From positions 1-64,000 of the forward strand of contig CAYSJM010000009.1 of assembly GCA_964431385.1 (NCBI GenBank): 64,000 nucleotides of DNA. The letters are read 5' to 3'. Below, one piece after another: positions 35,499 through 43,675 of the stretch (positions are counted from its first letter, which is position 1; each line of letters starts with the position of its first letter). Below the pieces are notes generated by a model that worked only from the letters and a program-made list of their open reading frames with translations, was not told where the DNA came from and did no database searches. Both the position numbers and the translations under genes were made by a program. Source of the DNA: UTCHB3 sp964431385 (GTDB lineage Bacteria; Bacteroidota; Ignavibacteria; Ignavibacteriales; Ignavibacteriaceae).

Positions 35499-35965
35499 TT
35501 CAGGTTCCCGCCTTGTCTCTGCTGTTGTGGAGCCTGCTGTTGCTGCTGTTCTTGAGCTGACTCAGAGGTAACTTTCACAAATTTCTTGGCATTTGTAGTA
35601 ACAGCTGAAATTGGTGCTTCGCGTCTTGGAGGAGCATACTGTTGCGCTGCGGGAACTGTTTCACCACCCAAATTACCGGTGACTCTGCTGGGCGAACTTG
35701 TTGCTCTGTACTCGGGTGCATGAGTTGTTTCAAAAGTTTGACCCGTCCTTCGTTGACTTTCACGAGTGGACATCGTCGCGGAAGTTCTTTCTGATGCAAG
35801 TTCGGGAGTTACAAGTTCAGCATGAATTGTAGCCGGTGGAACAGCTTTTTGTCTGACTCCCTGTGCTTCTCTAATTTTAAATAGAATATAAGCTCCTATC
35901 GAGAGAAAGAAAGTACTGATGGTTGCCACCAGAATGATTGTTGCGAGAATAGGGATTAATTCCAT
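35489..35965 (-). CDS. Small single-span membrane protein with disordered Q-rich tail
   Basis: 158 aa with one N-terminal membrane helix (about residues 4-28), a short basic stretch, then a disordered Ser/Thr/Ala/Pro region ending in a glutamine-rich tail (EQQQQQAPQQQRQGG). No known family. Its place between the GT2 synthase (18 bp upstream) and the pseudo-deacetylase (overlapping) resembles the small partner subunits of polysaccharide synthases such as PgaD, but there is no sequence resemblance to support that. Confidence 0.7.
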   Translation of the reverse strand: MELIPILATIILVATISTFFLSIGAYILFKIREAQGVRQKAVPPATIHAELVTPELASERTSATMSTRESQRRTGQTFETTHAPEYRATSSPSRVTGNLGGETVPAAQQYAPPRREAPISAVTTNAKKFVKVTSESAQEQQQQQAPQQQRQGGNLKWR

Positions 35966-35983
35966 ATAAATTCCTTGTTTATA

Positions 35984-37381
35984 CTACTTACTGGTTCCGA
36001 TGCGTTCCAATTTACCCCAGTTCATATCTAAACCGAGGAACTCTTCAATGGTTGACATCATCTTACAAATATCAATTGCAAACACAAAAAACATTCTATA
36101 TACTAACGAATAAGGGACTAATCTTAGTTCCTCATCCTCTACTGCCACACAATATAGTGCCGTAACTGTATCAAGTAAAGCCAAAAATACCCACCAGAAA
36201 AAAATCAGACTGGTATATCCGTAAAAAATAGAAACCACGATGAAGAAGAAGTTTGCCACTATATTCATTGTTGGCCAAATGAGGGCTTCGTAAAACATCG
36301 TCCATAGAATGAAAGTATCACCGAAGTTAATCGTCGGATTGTACAATAAATTTTTATGTTTTCTGATCGCTTGGAGAATTCCCCTTGTCCAGCGATATCT
36401 CTGTTTAAGAAGTTGTTGCAATTTCACGGGAGCTTCAGTCCAGGCAATAGCTGTTGGTTCGTAATAAACCTTCCACCCCTTGGAGAGGATTTTCAGAGTT
36501 AAATCTGCATCCTCGGCAAAAGTATCACTGGAATAATATCCAACTTCTTCGATGGCTTTTTTTCTGAATAATCCTATTGGACCCGGAATAATGTTAACGA
36601 GCTTAAGAAAACTTTGGGCTGCACGAGCCATATTCAGACCTTCGATATATTCCAAAGCTTGCAGGTCTGCGTAGAATTTCTTCCTGTTAAGAACTTTTAC
36701 ATTACCGGCAACGGCACCAATTCTGGGATCAATAAAATGTCTGGCAGCATTTCTGATTGTTTCAGGGGAAAGCTGACTGTCACCATCCATACAGAGAACT
36801 ATCTCTGATTTCGAATAGCTGATTCCGGCATTTAATGCTCTTGCTTTACCGCCGTTAGGCTTGCTAAGCAATGAAACTTTTACCTTACCATATAAACCTT
36901 GTTGAAAACCTACGAGAGTTTTAGCAACATCATAAGTATTGTCTGAAGAACCGTCATTCACAATTATAATTTCATAATTTGTGTATTCCAGCTCAAGAAG
37001 TGACATAATTGCATCTTTGAGCAACAAACCTTCATTGTAAACGGGTACGATAACCGATACAAAAGGTTGAAAATCGGGTCGTTTAGAGAATGTGTAGTTG
37101 TTCAACCAAAGATAAGCCATCCCCAAAAGAGCAAAATATCTAATTAGCAAAATGAGTAAAAAGAGAAGTAACGAGATCATGGTGGAATATTCAAACAGAG
37201 CCGAATATGAAAGGACGGTCATCGGCATGGTAAACACAATCACAAGTATCAATGCGATGGAAGACACACCCGAACTAATCATCCGTTTAAGAATTTGTCT
37301 TAAACGATTCTCTCCGACTGCTTCTGTCGCTTCAGTATTTTTAACAGTGATCCTCGTGGATCTGATCTTATTCTGAGCCAT
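35984..37381 (-). CDS. Processive GT2 exopolysaccharide synthase (PgaC/BcsA-like)
   Basis: Inner-membrane glycosyltransferase predicted to polymerise and translocate a beta-linked polysaccharide. Two membrane spans (about 40-60 and 67-95) precede the GT-A domain, and more follow after 345. Catalytic motifs are complete: Asp143 in VNDGSSDNT, MDGDS (Asp199, Asp201), FAEDADLTL (Glu290-Asp291), and QRYRW (Gln327, Arg330, Trp331), the QxxRW motif of processive synthases. No PilZ domain is attached. At 465 aa it is close in size to PgaC/IcaA. AAGGA precedes the ATG. The polymer is unknown: the GH9 neighbour suggests beta-glucan, the pseudo-deacetylase suggests an amino-sugar. Confidence 0.9.
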   Translation of the reverse strand: MAQNKIRSTRITVKNTEATEAVGENRLRQILKRMISSGVSSIALILVIVFTMPMTVLSYSALFEYSTMISLLLFLLILLIRYFALLGMAYLWLNNYTFSKRPDFQPFVSVIVPVYNEGLLLKDAIMSLLELEYTNYEIIIVNDGSSDNTYDVAKTLVGFQQGLYGKVKVSLLSKPNGGKARALNAGISYSKSEIVLCMDGDSQLSPETIRNAARHFIDPRIGAVAGNVKVLNRKKFYADLQALEYIEGLNMARAAQSFLKLVNIIPGPIGLFRKKAIEEVGYYSSDTFAEDADLTLKILSKGWKVYYEPTAIAWTEAPVKLQQLLKQRYRWTRGILQAIRKHKNLLYNPTINFGDTFILWTMFYEALIWPTMNIVANFFFIVVSIFYGYTSLIFFWWVFLALLDTVTALYCVAVEDEELRLVPYSLVYRMFFVFAIDICKMMSTIEEFLGLDMNWGKLERIGTSK

Positions 37382-37506
37382 TATGTCCTTAATACTTTTC
37401 CATAATTATTCATCAAATTCTATACCAAACTAAAATATTGCTATTTTGGCTTATATTAAGCATTATATCAATTTTTCCATCTTTATCAAATCTCATTATG
37501 ATACAC

Positions 37507-40401
37507 CTATAACATCCAGAACAAAGAAGCACTGAACGATCTTGAGCTGTAGCCCGTTGTTTCTCTTGAAGTACTACCAATTTGGGCACGGGCATTAAGC
37601 CTGAGGTTGGCAAGAATATTATACGCTCCCTGGAAATAAAACTCTCTCAGCCAGTAGGAACTTTCGGGTATATAACCAAATCTTCCACCAGCAGACAAAT
37701 CCAATTGATCATCCTTATAAAAGTTCCAGTCAGCGAAAATACTGTGTGAAAGGAAACTTTGCGGAGAATAATAATAGATCGATTTCCTTGCGTAAATTGT
37801 CGAATAGAATTCGTATCCGGCTAACAATTCAGGATAAAAATATCGACCAATACGCAATTCTGTATTTGCACCTCTGTTACCGTCAGAAATCATAAGATAG
37901 GTGTATGATCCGGAAACGCGATACTTTGAAGGAAGAATATACCATCCCTCAGCTTTAATCATTTCAACACGCAGACGATCCTTTAAAGAACCAAATGGGT
38001 AAACAAGTGCAGCCGAATAGAGCATTGTGGCGGCTTCCTGTTGAATATATGTTATCTGAGCATAATATTCTTTTTCAACGGTTGCCCTAATGAATGCCTC
38101 ATAAAGTGGATACTTCTTTTTTGGCGATAAAAATGATTGTTCGCCTATCGAAAGTCCTATTAAAAATGGATCAAACGGTCGTATGAATAGAGACGCTTTC
38201 CATGTGTTCAGTTCAACCTTGGTATAGGGACTCGCAAGTTGTCCCAAACTGCCTTGCAGCCCAAGGGACAAAAATGAAGTTATTCCCATGTCGGAAGCAA
38301 TTCCATAATTCAGATAACTAAAATCTGTGTTATCACCAAAGTAGGATACAAATGGATTCAAGAGGATATATTGCGGGAACGAACCCAACAAAGCTCCCAA
38401 ACCTGTAACAGGCAGCCATCCCATTCTCTGGTTAATGAGTGCAATCTGCGTAGTATCCGTGTTACCAACCAAAAGTGAATCGTAAATATCTCTGGCTTTG
38501 CCGTAATCTTCAATTTGTGCATAAGCATCACCAAGAAACAGTTTTACAGCAAAATCCGCATTATCTTCTTTGACCAGTCGTTCAAATTCTGAAATCGACT
38601 TGGTGTAATCGCCTTTAAAGAAGAATACTTTTGCTCTTTCAAGGTCAATGAGATAATCATATTCACCGGTTAGAAGCGAATCGTAAATCTGAATTGCTCT
38701 GTCGTAATTTTTTAAGCATGAGTTGATATCTGCATACTCTTTAAGAATCGTTCTGTTGGCTTCATGTTTTAGCATAAAGTCATCATAAACAGCCAAAGCT
38801 CCGGCACAGTCGCCTGCACGAATCATTTCTCTACCCTTTTCAAGACTTTCGAACAACGCTTCCTCAGCAGCTCTAAGCTTTGAAGTTTCGAGATTGGAAA
38901 TTAGTGTCTCTAATTCAGGATGTGTAGGTTCGATAGCCTTTATCATTTCGATATATTCGGCTGATTTGTCAAACTCATTTTTCTTCATTTCGAGAGATGC
39001 GAGACCTACGAGAGCTGTAACCTCTTTTGGTTTCGCTTTCAAAACTTCATTTAAGTATTGATAAGCGAGGTCATCATCTTTACCAAGCCATACTGAAACT
39101 ATACCTCTCTGTAACTTGAGTTCAAGATCAGTAGGGTCTTTTGCGATACAATAGTCGAGTTGTTCAATAGCTGTATAATTATCCTGGTAATCCACAGCAA
39201 TTCGAGCGTATATTTTCCTCAACTTGCAATCAGGTGAATCAGGATTAGCCTCAAAATAAGCTTTTAGGAGATTAAATGCTTCTTCATTCCGTTCCAAATT
39301 GCTAAGCAACCCAACCATTTCGGTGAGAGCTTTAAGGTCATTTGGATTTTTCTGAAGCACTTTTTCAAGCTCGAGAATTCGTTTTGTGTAACTCTCGACT
39401 CTAACGGTCTTTACTTTTTCGTAAAGTGCCATCCATTTTTTATCTTCTTTATACTTCTCCTGAAGAATGATAATTTGTTGCCAGGCTTCTTCCCATCTTT
39501 TGTAAGCAATCAGCTCATCGATGAGCAGAAATCTGGTTTTATCATCTTTAGGGTTATTCCGTAAAATCTTATAATACTTATCAATTGCAAATTCCGGTGG
39601 AGGTGGAGGCGGTTTCTGGTTTTTTGCCTCCCAGGTTCCAATAGTATCTTTGTAAAGATTGGTAAAATATTTTCCAAGCACCTGATCGAGACCGTCTTGA
39701 GCTTCTTTAAAATATGGTCTAAGCTTTAGTGCAGTTTCGAAAGCAACTTTTGCTTCTTCACTCTTCCCTAACCAATAAAGAAAATATCCGTAACGACTCC
39801 AAAGACGATGATCATTGGGGAATTTTTTTACAAACCGTGCGAGAATTGGCTCACCTTTTGCATATTTTTTCAAATAACTGAGCACTTCAGTGTATCTGAT
39901 TACTTCATCTGACGATGGTTCTTCGAGAGAAAGATATTTATCATACCATTCTTCACTCTGAACCCAGTTGAACATCAGTTTATAACATTTTGCTATCTCG
40001 AGATAGTTTTTTGGATTTTTAGGGTTGATAGCGATCTCGCGTTGATAACCCTTTATCAATGCGTTCAGATCGCTGTTTAATTTTTGATTTACGCGGTTTA
40101 AATCGTTTTGATATTCGCTGTTCCCGGGTGAAAGTTTTGCAGCAATTCTATAATCGTTTTGTGCATTCACGAGCTGATTTCTCTTTTCGTAACACTTCCC
40201 TCTCAAGTTGTAACCATCCGGCTTCGAAGGAAACGCACCAACATATTTATTAAGAAGATCAATCGCTTCGCCATACTTTCCGGCATTCATCATTGTAATA
40301 GCATCATTTTTATACTTTTCAGGGTTGCCCTGAGCATTAATCGTATTGAATGACGCTAAGAAAAGGAATGCTAAAAGTAGCAAAATACCGGGAATTCTCA
40401 T
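37507..40401 (-). CDS. TPR plus outer-membrane beta-barrel polysaccharide exporter (PgaA/BcsC/PelB-like)
   Basis: 964 aa. A signal peptide (to about residue 23, NTINAQ) is followed by many TPR-type helical pairs (about 25-670), then a beta-barrel region (about 685-964) with alternating aromatic strands ending in SASLFWML. This is the layout of PgaA, BcsC and PelB, which guide a polymer through the periplasm and the outer membrane. It starts eight bases after the RecA-like gene and is 125 bp upstream of the GT2 synthase, on the same strand. Family membership is by architecture; sequence identity to those exporters was not tested. Confidence 0.82.
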   Translation of the reverse strand: MRIPGILLLLAFLFLASFNTINAQGNPEKYKNDAITMMNAGKYGEAIDLLNKYVGAFPSKPDGYNLRGKCYEKRNQLVNAQNDYRIAAKLSPGNSEYQNDLNRVNQKLNSDLNALIKGYQREIAINPKNPKNYLEIAKCYKLMFNWVQSEEWYDKYLSLEEPSSDEVIRYTEVLSYLKKYAKGEPILARFVKKFPNDHRLWSRYGYFLYWLGKSEEAKVAFETALKLRPYFKEAQDGLDQVLGKYFTNLYKDTIGTWEAKNQKPPPPPPEFAIDKYYKILRNNPKDDKTRFLLIDELIAYKRWEEAWQQIIILQEKYKEDKKWMALYEKVKTVRVESYTKRILELEKVLQKNPNDLKALTEMVGLLSNLERNEEAFNLLKAYFEANPDSPDCKLRKIYARIAVDYQDNYTAIEQLDYCIAKDPTDLELKLQRGIVSVWLGKDDDLAYQYLNEVLKAKPKEVTALVGLASLEMKKNEFDKSAEYIEMIKAIEPTHPELETLISNLETSKLRAAEEALFESLEKGREMIRAGDCAGALAVYDDFMLKHEANRTILKEYADINSCLKNYDRAIQIYDSLLTGEYDYLIDLERAKVFFFKGDYTKSISEFERLVKEDNADFAVKLFLGDAYAQIEDYGKARDIYDSLLVGNTDTTQIALINQRMGWLPVTGLGALLGSFPQYILLNPFVSYFGDNTDFSYLNYGIASDMGITSFLSLGLQGSLGQLASPYTKVELNTWKASLFIRPFDPFLIGLSIGEQSFLSPKKKYPLYEAFIRATVEKEYYAQITYIQQEAATMLYSAALVYPFGSLKDRLRVEMIKAEGWYILPSKYRVSGSYTYLMISDGNRGANTELRIGRYFYPELLAGYEFYSTIYARKSIYYYSPQSFLSHSIFADWNFYKDDQLDLSAGGRFGYIPESSYWLREFYFQGAYNILANLRLNARAQIGSTSRETTGYSSRSFSASLFWML

Positions 40402-40409
40402 GAAAAAGC

Positions 40410-41708
40410 CTATAAAACTTCTCTTAAAATTGCGTCTGCATTTTCCGTGGTGGCGTTGGAAACATAAGAGTACGCGTAGATTAAACCAAAAGCACGCTGT
40501 ATAAATGTGGAATCATTGCTTTGTAAATTCGCTCTTAATTTGGCGACCATAACGCTCAATGCTCTATCATCAGCTTTACTTAAAAGTACGAGAATGGTAT
40601 TGCCATCTATACACAATTTTTCTTTAAGTGTAAGTGAAAGTCTGACTGCATTTCCAAGCTGATTCATGGAAAGGATACCTGCACCCTCTGCCTGAGGATC
40701 AAGTTTGAGCGAAATCAATGTAAACGGTTGACCGGTACTCTTGTAAAGAGCTACTTGATTGTTCAAAATAAGATTAAATTCTTCTTTGCTATACTGATTT
40801 GTATGAGTCATCGGTGCCTGAACGACCTCAACCTCAATTATCGGACGATATTTTGGTGGAATATTTGGCGACACTGACTGAATCGGTGCACTTGTCATGG
40901 TAGGAATTGTAGTCCCTACCGGAAATGACTGAGCCGTCGGTATAACAGATTGCTGAAATCCTTGTGGTTGTGAAGGTGAACCCATGTCCATTCTACCGTC
41001 TGTTGTGGATTCAAAAACGACACCTTTATACGGTTCAAATGAGAACCCGGTAGTAAACTGCCCTTCTGTATGTCCGATGTTCGGTGTGATCGTGGCTTTT
41101 CCTCCCTGTCCTCGCGTTCCATCCCCTTTTTGCAGGTAAATTATTGCTGTAGTATATTGAACGATATTATCAACGATATTTTGGGCAAAAGGAGTTGCCG
41201 GTTCGCCGAGTATGTATAGACTCGTAACATTTTTATCCTCTATGCTCTCAATAGTACGCAAAAATGCCTGTTGCAGTAGAGTGATATTCTCAAAACCGAC
41301 GAAGTAGGTTAATTCATCAAACACAAGTCTTGTTGGTTGATATTGCTCAACAACATTCACAATATCATTTAAGTACTCAACGAGATAGTTATCAGGATTT
41401 CCGGATTCATACACATCGAGTGGAGGTGTTACCTTTACCACTATGAGTGAACCATTGTCCATGTGAGTCTGAAGGTCAAAATCAACAGAAGCGGCGAGAA
41501 TCATTAAATCTTTTGGGCGCATGCTTGTAAAATAAAGACATACCTCTTTTTGATCGATTCCTGCCATTGCATATTGTAACCCAAGAGTTGTTCTTCCGGA
41601 TTTACGGGGTCCTATCAATACATAGGTTCCGCCCCTGTAAAAACCACCCCAGGACTCATCCACTACTGAGATGCCGGTATTAATGAGATTTATTTTTCCG
41701 TTTGCCAT
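40410..41708 (-). CDS. KaiC/RecA-like protein with degenerate GGDEF-like C-terminus (BcsE-like layout)
   Basis: 432 aa, cytoplasmic. Residues 8-230 are a RecA/KaiC-type P-loop domain. Walker A reads GPRKSGRTT (33-41), with Arg39 where the Lys of GKT is expected. Walker B is LVFDEL (Asp131-Glu132). A Pro/Gln/Ser-rich linker (about 233-300) leads to a domain with a GGDEF-like order: LYKSTGQPFTLISLKLD, a helix, then DGNTI (368-372) at the GGDEF position, then LVLL. The catalytic motif and the RxxD inhibitory site are both absent. BcsE of cellulose secretion also combines a degenerate P-loop domain with a degenerate GGDEF. It is the first gene after the sigma-54 promoter at 41741-41756. Confidence 0.72.
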   Translation of the reverse strand: MANGKINLINTGISVVDESWGGFYRGGTYVLIGPRKSGRTTLGLQYAMAGIDQKEVCLYFTSMRPKDLMILAASVDFDLQTHMDNGSLIVVKVTPPLDVYESGNPDNYLVEYLNDIVNVVEQYQPTRLVFDELTYFVGFENITLLQQAFLRTIESIEDKNVTSLYILGEPATPFAQNIVDNIVQYTTAIIYLQKGDGTRGQGGKATITPNIGHTEGQFTTGFSFEPYKGVVFESTTDGRMDMGSPSQPQGFQQSVIPTAQSFPVGTTIPTMTSAPIQSVSPNIPPKYRPIIEVEVVQAPMTHTNQYSKEEFNLILNNQVALYKSTGQPFTLISLKLDPQAEGAGILSMNQLGNAVRLSLTLKEKLCIDGNTILVLLSKADDRALSVMVAKLRANLQSNDSTFIQRAFGLIYAYSYVSNATTENADAILREVL

Positions 41709-41740
41709 ATCTTCTTTGCTTTTTGTTGTCGCACTTAGTG

Positions 41741-41756
41741 AGCAAAAATCATGCCA
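41741..41756 (-). promoter_or_regulatory. Sigma-54 (RpoN) promoter of exopolysaccharide operon
   Basis: On the minus strand the sequence is TGGCATGATTTTTGCT, against the consensus TGGCAC-N5-TTGCW: the -24 GG, the -12 GC and their spacing are all exact. Transcription would start near 41730, 22 bases before the ATG of the RecA-like gene. The same element is found upstream of the adhesin at 62891-62906. Confidence 0.78.
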
Positions 41757-41826
41757 TCAAGTACATGGTTGAAAACAGCTAAAATAAAGCGTTTTTGACC
41801 AGTTTTGAAAAATTTTGGGTTAATTA

Positions 41827-41843
41827 TTTCTCATAATGAGACA
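41827..41843. promoter_or_regulatory. Dyad operator/enhancer site A
   Basis: A 17-bp near-palindrome with the form TGTCTCATTATGAGACA, with one arm mismatch (second base) and a variant centre. Its centre is about 105 bp upstream of the predicted sigma-54 start, the usual distance for an activator site. Confidence 0.6.
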
Positions 41844-41854
41844 CTTAATTTTTA

Positions 41855-41871
41855 TGTCTCATTTTGACACA
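41855..41871. promoter_or_regulatory. Dyad operator/enhancer site B
   Basis: The sequence TGTCTCATTTTGACACA matches the 17-bp palindrome at 15 positions. Its centre lies 28 bp from that of site A and about 133 bp upstream of the predicted start, immediately next to the stop codon of the GH9 gene. Confidence 0.6.
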
Positions 41872-41872
41872 T

Positions 41873-43591
41873 CTATTTATAGAAATGAGAAAAAACGAAC
41901 ACGGCTGTTGCATTTGACACAATTGTAGGTTCATTTGTGATATAATCCTGCCTGTCATCGTAATATTTAACCTCCGGTGAGTTAAACCGGTCGTATATAA
42001 AATTTGTACGCTGAATATTATACCCTTTTAATATTTCGGCTGGAACCGGACCGGCGGCAACTGCTCCGGGGAGATAACCATTATTAAAAAAGCCCACCTG
42101 CGAATGAAAATTCCGGGTGGATCTGCTACCAATGTTGTATATAAATGAGACTCCCCAGGGATTTTTCCCGAGAACATAATCTCTCTGGTATGATGCAACT
42201 GAATCATAGAGAGAAGATTTAGTCAAGTCTCTGAAAAGAATCGATTGCAGAGCGATACCGAGAAAAGTATGGGTAGTCCCCCATGAGAAGGCTGTACCTT
42301 CACCAAAAGGATTTTTCTTACGGGTTTCGTTAAAAGCTGCGAGATTATTTTCAATGTATTGCTTCATATCCATCGAATATTTGGCGACCCGGTATTGTGC
42401 GAGTGAGTTAATATTGCCCCAACTCCACCAATAATCTGAATCAGCACTCTTGGCTAATTTTTTTGCTTCTTCAAGATACTTGCCTATACCTGTGGTGATG
42501 TACATTTCAATGGCACCTAAGGCAAGCTTGCCTTCATATTTACTATCTTGGTACAAACCTATTGGATTTGTATCCAAATCGGGGGCTGAGTTCCTCAGTG
42601 CAAAAACATTGTTGGCAGCCTTCAGTAGTTTATCGGCAAAAGCGGCATCTTGAAAGCGATCTTTCCATATCCTGCTTCCCATAGCCAATGCGGCGGCGTA
42701 AATACCGATTAAATTTTTACCCATTCCGGCAAAAGCAGGTCTGTCAAATTTTAGTGTATCATTCTCCGGTAATCTCCAACCGACCGTCTGGTCTCTTCTA
42801 TCCTGGACTTGAATAATCAACTTTGACGGTTGATAATTCATTCTGAGTAAAAGATCAAGTCCTACACGAGCCTCTTCCAGTACATCAGGTGCACCATCTT
42901 TGTTCTTATCAAATTCCATCCTTTTGGGATTAAATTCGTACGAAAAGAGGAGCATGTAGGTTGAAAAAGCTGTAGTATTTAGAAATTTGGTGAAATCTCC
43001 TGCATCGTGCCAGCCACCGGTAACATCGATTTTGCCTGCACGATCATCGCCAACCACATTCGGTGAATCATAAATATGACAAACTTTGTGGAGGAAAGGA
43101 TTTGTAGCACCACATCTTTGCACTTTGAAGAAAAGAAGCAATGAATCAACTATTGAGTTGTAAATATTCTCGCCAATTCTGAAATTAGATGACCTGTTCC
43201 CTTCCACATCTATAACGAAGGTACCTTCAGAACCAAGACCGGTAAAATCGATTATATGACAAAAATTGAAACTGCCCCACCCTGCAATACTTGGAGGTAT
43301 AGTTCCATCAAAAACATCTTTGCCCGATTTAATGTCCTTAACAATAAATTTCTTCCCACCCATATCTTTTTTGGTAAGTACAACAGCCGTTTTAAGTTCA
43401 CTTTTCTTGAAGCCCAATTGATTTACTCTGATGAAGACATCAGTCGCAAAATCTCCCCTGTCATCCGTTATTACCGGAATCAGTTTAACATTGTCCTCAG
43501 CATTGTTAGAGGATGAGAAAAAACAGGAAGAAAACAATATAGCTACAAAAAAGATCACAAATGTTCGTCTATACATACCATATCGATTCAT
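41873..43591 (-). CDS. GH9 family glucanase, lipoprotein
   Basis: Predicted endo- or exo-acting beta-1,4-glucanase attached to the membrane by the lipobox Cys23 (ILFSSC). A CelD-type Ig-like domain (about 48-140) precedes the (alpha/alpha)6 barrel. The catalytic base region is GGWHDAGDF (Asp196, Asp199) and the proton-donor Glu554 lies in YITNEPTI; both sites are intact. At 572 aa it fits bacterial GH9 with an N-terminal Ig domain. It lies just upstream of the sigma-54 controlled polysaccharide genes, where cellulose operons usually carry the GH8 enzyme BcsZ, so it may trim or release the polymer. It may belong to the upstream transcript, 84 bp after the M16 gene. A second ATG at 43576 is also possible. 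Confidence 0.9.
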   Translation of the reverse strand: MNRYGMYRRTFVIFFVAILFSSCFFSSSNNAEDNVKLIPVITDDRGDFATDVFIRVNQLGFKKSELKTAVVLTKKDMGGKKFIVKDIKSGKDVFDGTIPPSIAGWGSFNFCHIIDFTGLGSEGTFVIDVEGNRSSNFRIGENIYNSIVDSLLLFFKVQRCGATNPFLHKVCHIYDSPNVVGDDRAGKIDVTGGWHDAGDFTKFLNTTAFSTYMLLFSYEFNPKRMEFDKNKDGAPDVLEEARVGLDLLLRMNYQPSKLIIQVQDRRDQTVGWRLPENDTLKFDRPAFAGMGKNLIGIYAAALAMGSRIWKDRFQDAAFADKLLKAANNVFALRNSAPDLDTNPIGLYQDSKYEGKLALGAIEMYITTGIGKYLEEAKKLAKSADSDYWWSWGNINSLAQYRVAKYSMDMKQYIENNLAAFNETRKKNPFGEGTAFSWGTTHTFLGIALQSILFRDLTKSSLYDSVASYQRDYVLGKNPWGVSFIYNIGSRSTRNFHSQVGFFNNGYLPGAVAAGPVPAEILKGYNIQRTNFIYDRFNSPEVKYYDDRQDYITNEPTIVSNATAVFVFSHFYK

Positions 43592-43675
43592 AAAATTATC
43601 CGGGTTTCGAAATTAATATAAGCTATAATAACAAAAAATCAAGTGACAAATATTACCTGCTAAACCAAAAACTGT

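Noticed and set aside
37413..37613. Short minus-strand frame overlapping the end of the TPR-barrel gene
   Set aside because: It lies in another frame of the exporter gene over most of its length and has no start signal.
33606..40401. Straight assignment of the exopolysaccharide genes as pgaABCD or bcsABCZ
   Set aside because: The GT2 has no PilZ domain, the deacetylase fold lacks its metal site, the glucanase is GH9 and not GH8, and no BcsB was found. Only architecture is shared.
41835..41863. Inverted repeat AATGAGACA/TGTCTCATT as terminator of the GH9 gene
   Set aside because: The arms could form a stem, but no T-run follows on the minus strand. The arms are parts of two dyads that recur upstream of the adhesin, so an operator role explains them better.
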